From positions 1-64,000 of the forward strand of contig MHEE01000007.1 of the NCBI GenBank assembly GCA_001805105.1: 64,000 nt of DNA, written 5' to 3'. Origin of the DNA: Nitrospirae bacterium GWF2_44_13 (lineage in GTDB: Bacteria; Nitrospirota; Thermodesulfovibrionia; Thermodesulfovibrionales; UBA1546). Below the pieces are notes generated by a model. That model was not told the DNA's origin. It was given only the letters and a program-made list of their open reading frames with translations, and did no database searches. Position numbers and translations under genes: made by a program. Positions 1-9,967 of the stretch are shown piece after piece; the first letter of the stretch is position 1, and the number at the start of each line of letters is the position of its first letter.

Positions 1-346
1 CGGACGGCTGAAAAGAAAGCGGCCCGATAGACAGCCATCTTTGCGCTCCCATGCCTGTTTTCCCTGCGAAGAGGACGATCAAGAGCAGGCCTATGCCTAT
101 AGCATATACCGGATAAGCAAACCTGCTTAGCCAGATATAATCAAAGCTCACAATAGAAAATAGCGCTGTGATTCCAAGCAGCAGCCAGTAGATTTGCTTC
201 ATGTGATAATTTGGCTGTTCATGAGGAAGCAAAGGACGTGTGGCGCTATATATTGTCATTATGCCTATAATAGACAGAAGGATCACTATGAAGAAAGTGC
301 CCCAGTCAAAATTTTTAATCAACCGCCTGTTTATCTGCATATGCAT
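1..346 (-). CDS. rodA: RodA-family peptidoglycan glycosyltransferase, N-terminal part (runs off the window)
   Basis: This is the first ~115 codons of a SEDS-family membrane protein on the minus strand, cut by the window edge. Translation from the ATG at 346 gives a short cytoplasmic stretch, then hydrophobic segments, and reaches the family motif GAQRWLSIGPLSFQPS near the edge, typical of RodA/FtsW/SpoVE just before the long conserved loop. SEDS proteins polymerise lipid II into glycan strands with a class B PBP. The stop of mrdA lies 16 bp upstream, so the two are co-transcribed, which favours RodA over FtsW. A second in-frame ATG at 340 is an alternative start. An AGAGG near 357-361 is a plausible ribosome binding site. 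Confidence 0.88.
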   Translation of the reverse strand, partial: MHMQINRRLIKNFDWGTFFIVILLSIIGIMTIYSATRPLLPHEQPNYHMKQIYWLLLGITALFSIVSFDYIWLSRFAYPVYAIGIGLLLIVLFAGKTGMGAQRWLSIGPLSFQPS

Positions 347-362
347 GGAGAATGCCGCCTCT

Positions 363-2126
363 CTAATTTTTAGCTTTTAATTTTTCACTTTTCAGATACG
401 CTTCGATTGCCAGCTTTGCAATAGGAGCTGCGGCTCCGCCGCCGTGGCCGCCATGCTCAATAAAAACACATAATGCAATAGCGGATTTTTCTACAGGCGC
501 AAATGCCACAAACCATGCGTGGTCACGATGTTTTTCGGGCAGGTTATGTGAACTTTTTCTTATGCTTACTACCTGTGCTGTGCCTGTTTTCCCTCCAACG
601 GTTGCAATGCTTGATTTTGCCGCGCCGCCTGTCCCGCCGCCTTCATTTACAACACCGTAAAGGGCGTTTCTTACAAGGTCAAGAACCTGAGGTTTTATAT
701 CCGCACTCGCAACGGGCTGCAACGGAGCCTCTGCCTTAACCATCATAGGCCTGTATATTATACCTCCATTGGCAACCACGCTCATAAGTTGAGCCATCTG
801 CATCGGGGTAGCGGCTACATAACCCTGACCGATGGCTGCATTGAATGTCTCGCCGAGATACCACTGCTGGTTTTTCTTCTCATGCTTCCATTTAGTATCA
901 GGTATCAGTCCTGAGCGCTCTTTTACCAGTTGTAACCCTGTCTCGCTTCCGAGGCCGAGTCTTCTTGCATACTCTGCAATTTTATCTATTCCAAGCCGTT
1001 TCCCTACTTCATAAAAATAAACATCGCATGATTCAACTATGGCCCGGTGCAGAGAGACTGTTCCGTGCCCGCCCTTTTTCCAGCAGCCGAACTGCCACTT
1101 CCCGTAGGTTATTCCTCCGGTGCAGGTAACTTTTGTGTCGGGCGTGATTACTCCCTCGTTGAGCGCCGCAATTGCCGTGACAATCTTGAATGTTGACCCC
1201 GGCGGATACTGGCTCTGGAGCGCCCTGTTAAGCATAGGCATTTTTTTATCCTGAAGCAATGCCGTCCATTGGCTGTAATTTACGCCGCGTGCAAACAGAT
1301 TAGGGTCAAAAGACGGCCTGCTCACAAGCCCGAGTATTTCTCCTGTGTCAGGCTTCAAAGCAACCACTGCTCCTGCTCTTCCTGCAAAGGCCTCTTCCGC
1401 AGCTTTCTGCAGGTTAATGTCAATGCTCAATTTTAAGTCAGCACCCTTAACAGGGGGATTCTCCTTCAGAAGTTTTATCTCCCTTCCAAGGGCGTCAATT
1501 TCTATAATCCTTTCTCCGGGTATTCCGCGCAGAGTCCTGTCAAAAAGAAGTTCTGCTCCCCATTGCCCGATAAATGCCTCCGGCGGCACATCTTTAAACT
1601 CAGGATTTTTTGACTGGGAAGGGTTTAGTTTACCGAGATACCCGATGAGATGGGCTCCGATATCTCCGTACAGATATTCGCGGCTCATATCAATGTCAAT
1701 TATCAATCCCGGAAAATCTGAGCGTCTTGCTTCCATTGCCGCTATCTCTTTGAACGTGAGCCCTTCCTTAAGTTTTATAGGCTCAAACGGACTCAGTCCT
1801 TTTTTGTTTATTCTGGCATAAATATCACCGGCGTTAATTCCAAGAATATTAGCTAAATACTGTATGTTTACCTGTTTTAAATTCTCGGGCATGAGCGAGG
1901 CGTAAAAATACGGAGAATTTTTTACAAGGGGCACGCCGTTTCTGTCATATATTATTCCTCTGGGAGCGGGGATTTTAATTATACGGAGCATGTTCCCCAT
2001 GGATATTTTACCGTATTCTTTTCCCTGAAGAACCTGAAGCTGCCACAGCCTGATTGCAAACAGCGCGAATAACCCGGCGATAACATAACTTGCCAGCAAT
2101 ATCCTGTTTCTGCTGTTATTGCTCAT
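363..2126 (-). CDS. mrdA: Penicillin-binding protein 2 (elongation-specific transpeptidase)
   Basis: A class B PBP of 587 residues, near the normal family length. It has one N-terminal membrane anchor (residues ~9-28), a PBP dimer domain containing the PRGIIYDRNG motif, and a transpeptidase domain. The catalytic tetrad STFK lies near residue 310, the SxN-equivalent SCD near 365, and KTGTA near 513. It crosslinks peptidoglycan during side-wall elongation as RodA's partner. It overlaps mreD by 11 bp and sits in the order mreB-mreC-mreD-mrdA-rodA, the standard rod-shape cluster. The last codons (SEKLKAKN) are written in a 7-bp repeat at 365-392, so the native tail may have been replaced. Confidence 0.95.
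   Translation of the reverse strand: MSNNSRNRILLASYVIAGLFALFAIRLWQLQVLQGKEYGKISMGNMLRIIKIPAPRGIIYDRNGVPLVKNSPYFYASLMPENLKQVNIQYLANILGINAGDIYARINKKGLSPFEPIKLKEGLTFKEIAAMEARRSDFPGLIIDIDMSREYLYGDIGAHLIGYLGKLNPSQSKNPEFKDVPPEAFIGQWGAELLFDRTLRGIPGERIIEIDALGREIKLLKENPPVKGADLKLSIDINLQKAAEEAFAGRAGAVVALKPDTGEILGLVSRPSFDPNLFARGVNYSQWTALLQDKKMPMLNRALQSQYPPGSTFKIVTAIAALNEGVITPDTKVTCTGGITYGKWQFGCWKKGGHGTVSLHRAIVESCDVYFYEVGKRLGIDKIAEYARRLGLGSETGLQLVKERSGLIPDTKWKHEKKNQQWYLGETFNAAIGQGYVAATPMQMAQLMSVVANGGIIYRPMMVKAEAPLQPVASADIKPQVLDLVRNALYGVVNEGGGTGGAAKSSIATVGGKTGTAQVVSIRKSSHNLPEKHRDHAWFVAFAPVEKSAIALCVFIEHGGHGGGAAAPIAKLAIEAYLKSEKLKAKN
365..392. repeat. Heptanucleotide repeat, AAAAGTT class, at the 3' end of mrdA
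   Basis: Four consecutive 7-bp units read on the plus strand as aattttt, agctttt, aattttt, cactttt. They cover the stop-proximal codons of mrdA and encode its lysine-rich tail. Same class as the units at 40802 and 48995. Confidence 0.6.
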
Positions 2127-2580
2127 TTTGAGGCCTCATAAATATGCCGAGTAAAGAATTTATGAGTGCAGCGGTAAATATTATGGACATTGCGCTTGGA
2201 ATAGAAGTAGGCATATGCTCAAATATTGTTTTAGAAAGGAATACAATTATGCCGTTGATGGCAGTCAACAGGGAAATGCCTATTACTCCGAGAACCGGCG
2301 TCCACCTGAAAAAGCTTCCGCCAGAGGCGGATGACATAAAAGCTGAAAGAAAGCCTACCATGCCTTTCCCTAAGATATTGGGGCCGAGAATACCTCCGGA
2401 AAGACTGTCGCCTATAAGCCCTACAAACGAACCGAACAGCAGGCCCTTGGTTTCTCCGTTCTTTAATCCGAAATAATAGGCAATAGCTGCTGCCAAATCG
2501 GGCTGTGCGCCAAAAATTGATATTCTGCTCTCAAGAAGAAACGCTGAGAATATGATGAGTAGCAGAAGGATTTTCCTCAT
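2116..2580 (-). CDS. mreD: Rod-shape determining protein MreD
   Basis: A small, very hydrophobic protein of 154 residues with about five membrane segments, normal for MreD. MreD is an inner-membrane component of the elongasome and interacts with MreC. Assignment rests on size, hydrophobicity and position between mreC and mrdA, because the family is poorly conserved in sequence. It overlaps mreC by 4 bp (start inside the mreC stop region) and mrdA by 11 bp, suggesting translational coupling. Confidence 0.9.
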   Translation of the reverse strand: MRKILLLLIIFSAFLLESRISIFGAQPDLAAAIAYYFGLKNGETKGLLFGSFVGLIGDSLSGGILGPNILGKGMVGFLSAFMSSASGGSFFRWTPVLGVIGISLLTAINGIIVFLSKTIFEHMPTSIPSAMSIIFTAALINSLLGIFMRPQNEQ

Positions 2581-3358
2581 CGTCCTATTATCACGACTTC
2601 TTCAAGTGTTGTGCTGTCCTGAAACGGAGTAACCTCTATGTTCCGGAAAAGGCCCATGCCTTTTTTTGCGGTTCCGGTTACAGCGCCGACAGGTATGCCC
2701 GGAGGGAAAAGAGAGTCAAGCCCTGATGTAAGCGCCATTTCGGTTTCTTTTACTTCATATTCGTGAGAGACATATTTCAGCATACAGGTTTTTGAACCCG
2801 TTCCGGAGATTATTCCTTCAGTTCTGCTTTCCTGAAGCCTTATTGCCGCCGAGAAATTCACATCGTTGAGCAGAAGGACATATGAGTAAGAGTTCAATGC
2901 GGAAAAAACCTTGCCTACAAGCCCTTTGCCGGTTATCACCGTCATATCCTTTTCCACGCCGTCATGCCTGCCTTTGTTTATTATAAGCGTGTTGGTCCAC
3001 TGGTCATTGCCTCTGGAGATAACCCGCGCAGCAGTGACGTATTTTTTTTCTTTTTCTTTCAAGGCCAGCAGTTCTCCGAGCCTTGCATTCTCAAGAACTG
3101 CCTCCTTGTATTTATGCCGCTCCATAAGCAGCTTATCAAGCTCCAGCTTCAATCTCCTGTTTTCTTCATCTCGCAGTTGTATCTTTTTGAAGGCGCCTTT
3201 TATTTTTGAACAGACAGAATTGATGGCGTTATTCGCAATGTTGACAGGGTAGTTTATAAGGCGCAGAGGATTAGGCAGTCCCCTATTGCTCTGGTATGTC
3301 ATCAGAATGAATGACGCAATGATAAGAGAAAAAAAAAGCAAAAACCTCTTCTTGGGCA

Positions 3359-3359
<1 letters not shown>
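2577..3359 (-). CDS. mreC: Rod-shape determining protein MreC
   Basis: A 260-residue protein with one N-terminal membrane segment (residues ~5-22), a coiled-coil stretch (~60-110, rich in K, E, L and R) and the beta-rich periplasmic MreC domain, with the ITGKGLVGKV type motif near residue 143. MreC is a periplasmic scaffold that activates the RodA-PBP2 pair. The start ATG directly abuts the mreB stop codon, so translation is probably coupled. Length is typical. Confidence 0.94.
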
Positions 3360-4851
<1,492 letters not shown>

Positions 4852-4857
4852 TTTTCA

Positions 4858-4867
4858 ATTATAATTA
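4858..4867. promoter_or_regulatory. Shared AT-rich -10 region between the RDD gene and PBP1A
   Basis: The near-palindrome aattataatt places a TATAAT on both strands. On plus it ends 9 nt before the PBP1A ATG at 4875; on minus it ends 6 nt before the RDD ATG at 4851. Neither start has a convincing Shine-Dalgarno, so leaderless or nearly leaderless divergent transcripts are inferred. No clear -35 box is seen. Confidence 0.4.
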
Positions 4868-4874
4868 ACTATAG

Positions 4875-6728
4875 ATGGTTAAGCTTGAACAGGAACTCAA
4901 ACATGCGGAAAAAAATAAAACTTCAAAGATGCGGATTTTCCTCGTGCTCCTGTCTGTTTTTTCTGTGGCTGCCGGCATAATTATAGGTTCCATCTATTGG
5001 ATGTTGTCCGAACTTCCGCAGATAAAGGCGCTTGAAGCGTATAAGCCGATAGAATCTTCGCGTGTTTATTCTTCCGAAGGAGAATTGCTTGCAGAGTTAT
5101 ATCTTGAAAGAAGGACCTTTATTCCCCATTACAGGATACCGGAGCATGTGAAGAAGGCCTTTGTATCTATTGAGGACATAAGATTTTACAAGCATCATGG
5201 AGTTGATGTTACAGGGATTATAAGGGCGCTTTACCATGATGTTAAGGCAGACAGCATTGTTCAGGGAGGAAGCACGATAACCCAGCAGCTCGCAAAAATG
5301 CTTTTCCTTAAGCCGGACAGGAGCATAAAAAGAAAGGTCAGGGAGGCAGTAATTTCCATACAGATAGAAAAGCGCTACACAAAAGATGAAATACTCGGCC
5401 TGTATCTGAATCAGGCCTATTTCGGGACACGGGCCTACGGCATCGAGGCGGCTTCACAGACATATTTCGGGAAATCAACAGATGAGCTTAATATAGCTGA
5501 AGCGGCGCTCCTTGCATCCCTGCCCAAAGCTCCGTCGCTGTATTCTCCTTTTAAAAATCCTGATAAAGCTAAGGAGAGGAGAAGAAAGGTTCTGAAAGAA
5601 ATGCTGAAGAATAAATTTATAACAGAGGCTCAATTTAAAGAGGCTGACAGGTTTCCCCTGCCTGTGACCCCCAATTTTAGAAAATATAATGCGCCGTATT
5701 TCATAGAAGCCGTCAGGCAGGAACTTGAGAATAGATACGGAGACGAGTTGTACACTTCAGGATACAGGATATATTCCACCTTAAGTTCCGCTATGCAGAA
5801 GGCTGCGGAGGACGCGGTTAAAAAGGGGCTTTCCTCTATAGGAAAAAGGGCAGGGACAGGTGTAGAGGCAGCGCTTGTTGCCATAGACATTAAAACAGGC
5901 CATGTAAAGGCTATGGCCGGCGGCTCTGATTTTTGGAAAAACCAGTTTAACAGGGCCACTCATGCATTAAGGCAGCCGGGTTCTGCATTTAAGCCGTTTG
6001 TTTATGCTGCGGCAATTGAAAAGGGGATGACGTCGCAGGGAAAAATAGATGATTCTCCTATTTTTCTGAAAGGTTCAAAACCCGGGAAACTATGGTCCCC
6101 AAAGAATTATGACGGCAGATATTATGGAAGCGTTACTCTTAAGACTGCCCTTGCCCAGTCTCTGAACACCGCTACTATAAGGCTTGCAGATAAACTGGGG
6201 ATAAAAAATGTTGTAGAAATGGCAAAGAGGCTTGGCATAAAGAGTGAGCTTCAGCCTTACGCATCTCTTGCGATTGGGGCTTCTGATGTTACTTTGCTTG
6301 AGATGGTATCGGCATACTCGGCGTTTGCTTCCGGCAAAAGAGTAAAACCTGTTTTGTATGAAAAGATAATTGGCAGGGATGGAAGAATCGTAGAGGAAAC
6401 AGCGGCAGCGGCCCCGAGCGGCTCGGAGCTTTCAGAAAAAACCGTAGAAGAGATGAAAGTGCTTCTCAGGGCTGTTGTTGAAGAGGGCACCGCGCAGAGC
6501 GCGAAGGAACTGAAAAGGCCTGTTTACGGCAAGACAGGCACTACAAACAATTATACTGACGCATGGTTCATAGGTTTTGATGACAGGCTTGCGGTTGGCG
6601 TCTGGGTCGGAAGGGATAACCACAAGCCAATCGGCAAAAAAGAGGCCGGTTCAAAGGCTGCGCTTCCGATATGGATTGAGTTTATGAAAAAAGCGCCTCT
6701 ACAAATTCCTCAGGAACAAAATCCCTGA
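4875..6728 (+). CDS. mrcA: Bifunctional penicillin-binding protein 1A
   Basis: A 617-residue class A PBP. Order: a cytoplasmic tail, one membrane anchor (~20-42), a GT51 glycosyltransferase domain with EDIRFYKHHGVD, QGGSTITQQLAK and the ALLASLPKAP motif, then a transpeptidase domain with GSAFKPF near residue 369, SLN (AQSLNTAT) and KTGTT near 552. It polymerises and crosslinks peptidoglycan in the periplasm. It is shorter than E. coli PBP1A because the OB insert is absent, as in many non-enteric bacteria. Its 3' end overlaps the convergent ftsY by 47 bp; both C-termini look native. Confidence 0.95.
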   Translation: MVKLEQELKHAEKNKTSKMRIFLVLLSVFSVAAGIIIGSIYWMLSELPQIKALEAYKPIESSRVYSSEGELLAELYLERRTFIPHYRIPEHVKKAFVSIEDIRFYKHHGVDVTGIIRALYHDVKADSIVQGGSTITQQLAKMLFLKPDRSIKRKVREAVISIQIEKRYTKDEILGLYLNQAYFGTRAYGIEAASQTYFGKSTDELNIAEAALLASLPKAPSLYSPFKNPDKAKERRRKVLKEMLKNKFITEAQFKEADRFPLPVTPNFRKYNAPYFIEAVRQELENRYGDELYTSGYRIYSTLSSAMQKAAEDAVKKGLSSIGKRAGTGVEAALVAIDIKTGHVKAMAGGSDFWKNQFNRATHALRQPGSAFKPFVYAAAIEKGMTSQGKIDDSPIFLKGSKPGKLWSPKNYDGRYYGSVTLKTALAQSLNTATIRLADKLGIKNVVEMAKRLGIKSELQPYASLAIGASDVTLLEMVSAYSAFASGKRVKPVLYEKIIGRDGRIVEETAAAAPSGSELSEKTVEEMKVLLRAVVEEGTAQSAKELKRPVYGKTGTTNNYTDAWFIGFDDRLAVGVWVGRDNHKPIGKKEAGSKAALPIWIEFMKKAPLQIPQEQNP

Positions 6729-7590
6729 GGTCGTCAATCCCTTCGCCGATTCCTATAAGCCTCACAGGTATGCCGAGTTCTTTCCTTATCGCAAATACGA
6801 TTCCGCCTTTTGCCGTGCCGTCAAGTTTTGTGAGCGCAACACCTGTAACGCCGACTGCTTCGTTGAAAATCTGCGCCTGCCTTAACGCATTCTGTCCTGT
6901 GGTTGCATCAACAACAAGCAGCACTTCCTGTGGCGCATGAGGCATGGCTTTCTGCACAACGCGTTTAACCTTTTTCAATTCCTCCATCAAAGGGCTTTTT
7001 GTGTGAAGCCTGCCTGCTGTGTCAATAATAACAATGTCAATCTTTTTATGTTTTGCGGACTCTATCGCATCATAGGCAACGGCAGCAGGGTCAGAACCGC
7101 TCTGGTGTTTGACGATAGAAGCGCCTGATCTTTCAGCCCATATCTCAAGCTGCTCTATTGCAGCAGCCCTGAAGGTATCAGATGCTCCAAGCAGGACTGA
7201 ATGCCCCTCTGACCTGAACCTGCTTGCAAGTTTGCCGATAGTAGTGGTCTTGCCCACGCCGTTAACGCCAACTGTCAGGATAACAAAGGGCTTCTCACCG
7301 AACAGGACCACAGGCGAAGAGGAGCCGAGCAGGGAAACCATTTCCTTTTTTAGAAATTCCTTTGCTGAAGCGCTGTCTTTGACTGCGCCTTTTTTTATCT
7401 TGTCTTTCAAGGAGTTGACAATTTCTGCCGCAGCATGCACTCCGATGTCAGATGTTATAAGTATTTCTTCAAGTTCATTGACAACTTCTTCATCAATCGC
7501 TCCATACATGAAAACAGATTCAACTTTTTCAATAAAGCCTTTTCTTGTTTTTGCAAGCCCTTCTTTTAATCTGTCAAAGAAACTCATCAA
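6682..7590 (-). CDS. ftsY: Signal recognition particle receptor FtsY
   Basis: A 302-residue SRP GTPase with an N-terminal four-helix N domain and the G domain. Motifs: G1 GVNGVGKTTT near residue 109, the DTFRAAAIEQLE insertion-box segment, G3 DTAGRLH, G4 TKLDGTAKGG, and the C-terminal RLIGIGEGIDDLRDF. It docks SRP-ribosome complexes at the inner membrane. The acidic A domain of enteric FtsY is missing, as in many bacteria with the short form. The final 15 codons overlap the end of PBP1A on the other strand. Confidence 0.96.
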   Translation of the reverse strand: MMSFFDRLKEGLAKTRKGFIEKVESVFMYGAIDEEVVNELEEILITSDIGVHAAAEIVNSLKDKIKKGAVKDSASAKEFLKKEMVSLLGSSSPVVLFGEKPFVILTVGVNGVGKTTTIGKLASRFRSEGHSVLLGASDTFRAAAIEQLEIWAERSGASIVKHQSGSDPAAVAYDAIESAKHKKIDIVIIDTAGRLHTKSPLMEELKKVKRVVQKAMPHAPQEVLLVVDATTGQNALRQAQIFNEAVGVTGVALTKLDGTAKGGIVFAIRKELGIPVRLIGIGEGIDDLRDFVPEEFVEALFS

Positions 7591-7614
7591 CCCTCCACTG
7601 ATTTTCTTTTCTAC

Positions 7615-7623
7615 TGATATAAT
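7615..7623 (+). promoter_or_regulatory. Extended -10 promoter of nagZ
   Basis: TGA-TATAAT, an extended -10 element, ends 5 nt before the nagZ ATG. No good -35 box and no Shine-Dalgarno are visible, so a leaderless mRNA is inferred. Confidence 0.5.
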
Positions 7624-7628
7624 ACACC

Positions 7629-9050
7629 ATGAACTTCTATCAATTCATAATCTCCCGCCTTAACGGCAGGGATATTGAGAAGGAAGTTGACTATTATCTG
7701 GGGCTTGTTAGAAAGGGCATTGCCGGGTTCATTATTTTCGGAGGGGAACTCAATACCGTAAAGCAAGGCATAAAGAAACTTCAGAGGGAAGCAGATAACC
7801 GTTTGATAATTGCCTCTGACCTTGAGCGGGGATTAGGACAACAGCTTGAGGGAGGTACGATATTTCCGCCTGCAATGGCAATTGCGAAGGCAATTAAAAA
7901 TTCAAAATTAAAAGTTCAAAATTCAAAATTGAAAATTTTAAGAGATGTCTTCAAAACGGTTGCAATTGAGGCAAGATATGCAGGTATAAATACAATCTTT
8001 GCCCCTGTTCTGGACATAAATACTAATCCCAAAAATCCGATTATCTCGACAAGGGCGTTCGGAGAAAGCGCTGAGAGCGTTTCTTTTTTCGGCTGCGAGA
8101 TGATAAAAATATTTCAGTCCTATGGCATTACTGCCTGCGGCAAACACTTTCCGGGACACGGCGATACGGAAACAGACTCGCACATAAAACTCCCGAAGAT
8201 AAAAAAAGATATCAAAACCCTGTCAAAGACAGAGCTTGCGCCATTCAGGAATGCAGTTAAAGCAGGCGTAAGGATGATTATGCTCGGCCATCTGAATGTC
8301 CCTGCATTAGACCCGTCTGGCGTCCCTGTGTCGCTCTCGCAAAAGGCGGTCAGTTATCTCAGAAACAAACTCGGGTTTAAAGGCGTCATAATTACGGATG
8401 CTATGAATATGGGAGGCATAGGGAAATATTCGGAGGAAGAGGCATCGTTTATGACGCTTAACGCAGGTGTTGATATACTGCTTCACCCGACTGACCCTGA
8501 CAGGGTTGTTGCTTATCTTGAAGGAAAAGATGCACGATGCAGGATACAGGATACAAGATTTAAAAGGACAAAGACTCGGCAGTTTATCCCTGATTTCAGT
8601 GAGCACAAAAGACTTGCTGAAAAGATTACAAAGATGGCTATAAAAATTGACGGCCGGTTAAAACCTTTGCATTTTTTCGCCCCTTTGCTGATAATTCTCA
8701 GCGACGATGCTGATAAGAAGGGAATTACACTATATACCGGGTTAAAATCCGGATACCACTCTTTGAAGTGTTTGCATTTCAAGCAGGGGGAGGATTTAAA
8801 GTTGGACAGTGTTTTGAAAGGCAGAGATGTAATAGTTGCTGTTTTTTCATGTATCAGGGCGTGGAAGGGAGGGGCAAGCCCTTGGCTTTTAAAGTGTATC
8901 ACGGAATTAAAAGACAAGGCTGAGATATTTATATCTTTTGGAAGTCCTTACCTAATTGACAATATCAGAGGAGATGTGATAAAAATATATGCCTATTGGG
9001 ATTCTGATTCTGCTCAGAAGGCAGTGGCAGAAGTTATTATGAAGGGGTAA
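7629..9050 (+). CDS. nagZ: Beta-N-acetylhexosaminidase (GH3, NagZ-like) with two repeat-encoded insertions
   Basis: A GH3 glycosidase of 473 residues. The signature KHFPGHGDTETDSH (His/Asp of the NagZ catalytic dyad) lies near residues 171-184 and the IITDAMNMGGI motif near 255. NagZ removes GlcNAc from muropeptides in cell-wall recycling, fitting the nearby wall genes. Two stretches are 7-bp repeat DNA in frame: residues ~88-104 (NSKLKVQNSKLKI) and ~300-312 (ARCRIQDTRF). Both fall outside the catalytic motifs, probably in surface loops. The C-terminal ~120 residues resemble the extra domain of longer Gram-positive-type NagZ. No signal peptide is seen, so it is probably cytoplasmic. Confidence 0.88.
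   Translation: MNFYQFIISRLNGRDIEKEVDYYLGLVRKGIAGFIIFGGELNTVKQGIKKLQREADNRLIIASDLERGLGQQLEGGTIFPPAMAIAKAIKNSKLKVQNSKLKILRDVFKTVAIEARYAGINTIFAPVLDINTNPKNPIISTRAFGESAESVSFFGCEMIKIFQSYGITACGKHFPGHGDTETDSHIKLPKIKKDIKTLSKTELAPFRNAVKAGVRMIMLGHLNVPALDPSGVPVSLSQKAVSYLRNKLGFKGVIITDAMNMGGIGKYSEEEASFMTLNAGVDILLHPTDPDRVVAYLEGKDARCRIQDTRFKRTKTRQFIPDFSEHKRLAEKITKMAIKIDGRLKPLHFFAPLLIILSDDADKKGITLYTGLKSGYHSLKCLHFKQGEDLKLDSVLKGRDVIVAVFSCIRAWKGGASPWLLKCITELKDKAEIFISFGSPYLIDNIRGDVIKIYAYWDSDSAQKAVAEVIMKG
7893..7941. repeat. Heptanucleotide repeat, ATTCAAA class, inside nagZ
   Basis: Seven consecutive 7-bp units (attaaaa, attcaaa, attaaaa, gttcaaa, attcaaa, attgaaa, attttaa). They are much more AT-rich than the surrounding gene and are translated in frame. 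Confidence 0.8.
8529..8563. repeat. Heptanucleotide repeat, GATNCAN class, inside nagZ
   Basis: Five consecutive 7-bp units: gatgcac, gatgcag, gatacag, gatacaa, gatttaa. This is a single arm with no opposite arm seen. It is translated in frame as ARCRIQDTRF. Confidence 0.8.
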
Positions 9051-9123
9051 CATTTTGGGTAAGTTGTTACTCAAAGACAATCGTATGGTTATCTAACCGC
9101 CTGATTTTAAGGTATTATTTTCA

Positions 9124-9137
9124 GGCATGGACATTGC
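9124..9137 (+). promoter_or_regulatory. Sigma-54 (RpoN) -24/-12 promoter of the pilin genes
   Basis: GGCAT-N5-TTGC with GG at 9124-9125 and GC at 9136-9137, exactly 10 bp apart as required for RpoN. It lies 54 bp before the first pilin ATG, giving a start near 9149 and a leader of ~43 nt with a GGGAG-type ribosome binding site. pilS/pilR in the same window make PilR the likely activator; its upstream sites were not identified. Confidence 0.7.
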
Positions 9138-9191
9138 TTATTAAACACATAGTCTTTTTAAAAATTTTTGTTATAAGGGAGAAGCAAGATT

Positions 9192-9530
9192 ATGTTAAGA
9201 AACGAAAAAGGCTTTACGCTCATTGAACTGATTATGGTTATAGTCCTTCTTGGAATTCTGGCAGCTATTGCTGTTCCCAAATATGCAGACTTGCAAGGAG
9301 AAGCGAAGGATGCTGTAACAAATGCAACGATTGGAGCTGTAAAATCTTCTGCAGTAATATGGTTTGCTAAAAAGCAAGGGGTAACGAGCACACACACTGC
9401 AATTTTTGCTTCGACGGAGTACGATCCCGTTGTCACCCTTGGCGGGTCTGCCTGTAATGCCCTTACAGCAACATATACAGGTCGTCCAGTAATAAATTTC
9501 AGCATAAGCTCTACATTCTGTTCTCCATAG
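9192..9530 (+). CDS. pilA: Type IV pilin, first of a tandem pair
   Basis: A 112-residue prepilin. It has a short charged leader (MLRNEKG) and the type III signal G|FTLIEL with Glu at position +5, followed by a hydrophobic helix LGILAAIAVPKYADL that forms the pilus core. Two cysteines in the C-terminal half (GGSAC near residue 87 and SSTFC near 110) can form the D-region disulfide. The peptidase PilD should cut after the Gly and methylate the Phe. It is probably driven by the RpoN promoter at 9124. The next gene shares its leader almost letter for letter. Confidence 0.92.
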   Translation: MLRNEKGFTLIELIMVIVLLGILAAIAVPKYADLQGEAKDAVTNATIGAVKSSAVIWFAKKQGVTSTHTAIFASTEYDPVVTLGGSACNALTATYTGRPVINFSISSTFCSP

Positions 9531-9582
9531 GAGAATAAAAAGATAAATTAGGCAGCAAAATAAAAATAAAAAGGAGGGAAAA

Positions 9583-9945
9583 ATGTTAAGAAACGAAAAA
9601 GGCTTTACGCTGATAGAGCTGATTATGATTATCATCATCCTCGGGATTCTTGCGGCAATTGCTGTGCCCAGATATGTTGACCTGCAAACAGACGCAAGGA
9701 ACGCTGTACTTGACGCATCAGTTGGAGCAATCAAGTCCGCAGCTATAATTCAATATGCAGCGGGGATACCCAATCCGGCTGCAAACACATTGGCTTCAAT
9801 TATTGCGCAGACTGATTTGGACGCTGCTGTGCTTTCTACTCCTATCAGTCCGACCACGTGTGCTGATGCCAATACATTAACAATAACACATTCAGGAGGG
9901 GGCACTAGGACATTTAGCATACAGTCTATCTACTGTTCAGGCTAA
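9583..9945 (+). CDS. Type IV pilin, second of a tandem pair
   Basis: A 120-residue prepilin with the same MLRNEKG|FTLIEL leader as the gene before it and a near-identical first 50 residues; the C-terminal half has diverged. Two cysteines (TTC near residue 92, SIYC near 118) again fit a D-region loop. A strong AGGAGGG lies 6 nt before the ATG and no terminator separates the two genes, so they are one transcript. Either could be the major pilin, with the other a minor or alternative subunit. The perfect hairpin after the stop probably ends the transcript. Confidence 0.92.
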   Translation: MLRNEKGFTLIELIMIIIILGILAAIAVPRYVDLQTDARNAVLDASVGAIKSAAIIQYAAGIPNPAANTLASIIAQTDLDAAVLSTPISPTTCADANTLTITHSGGGTRTFSIQSIYCSG

Positions 9946-9967
9946 GAGAATTGGGAAAATGAGCTAA

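Noticed and set aside
6682-6728. Frameshift at the PBP1A/ftsY overlap
   Set aside because: Both proteins have normal C-terminal ends; a 47-bp convergent overlap is unusual but acceptable.
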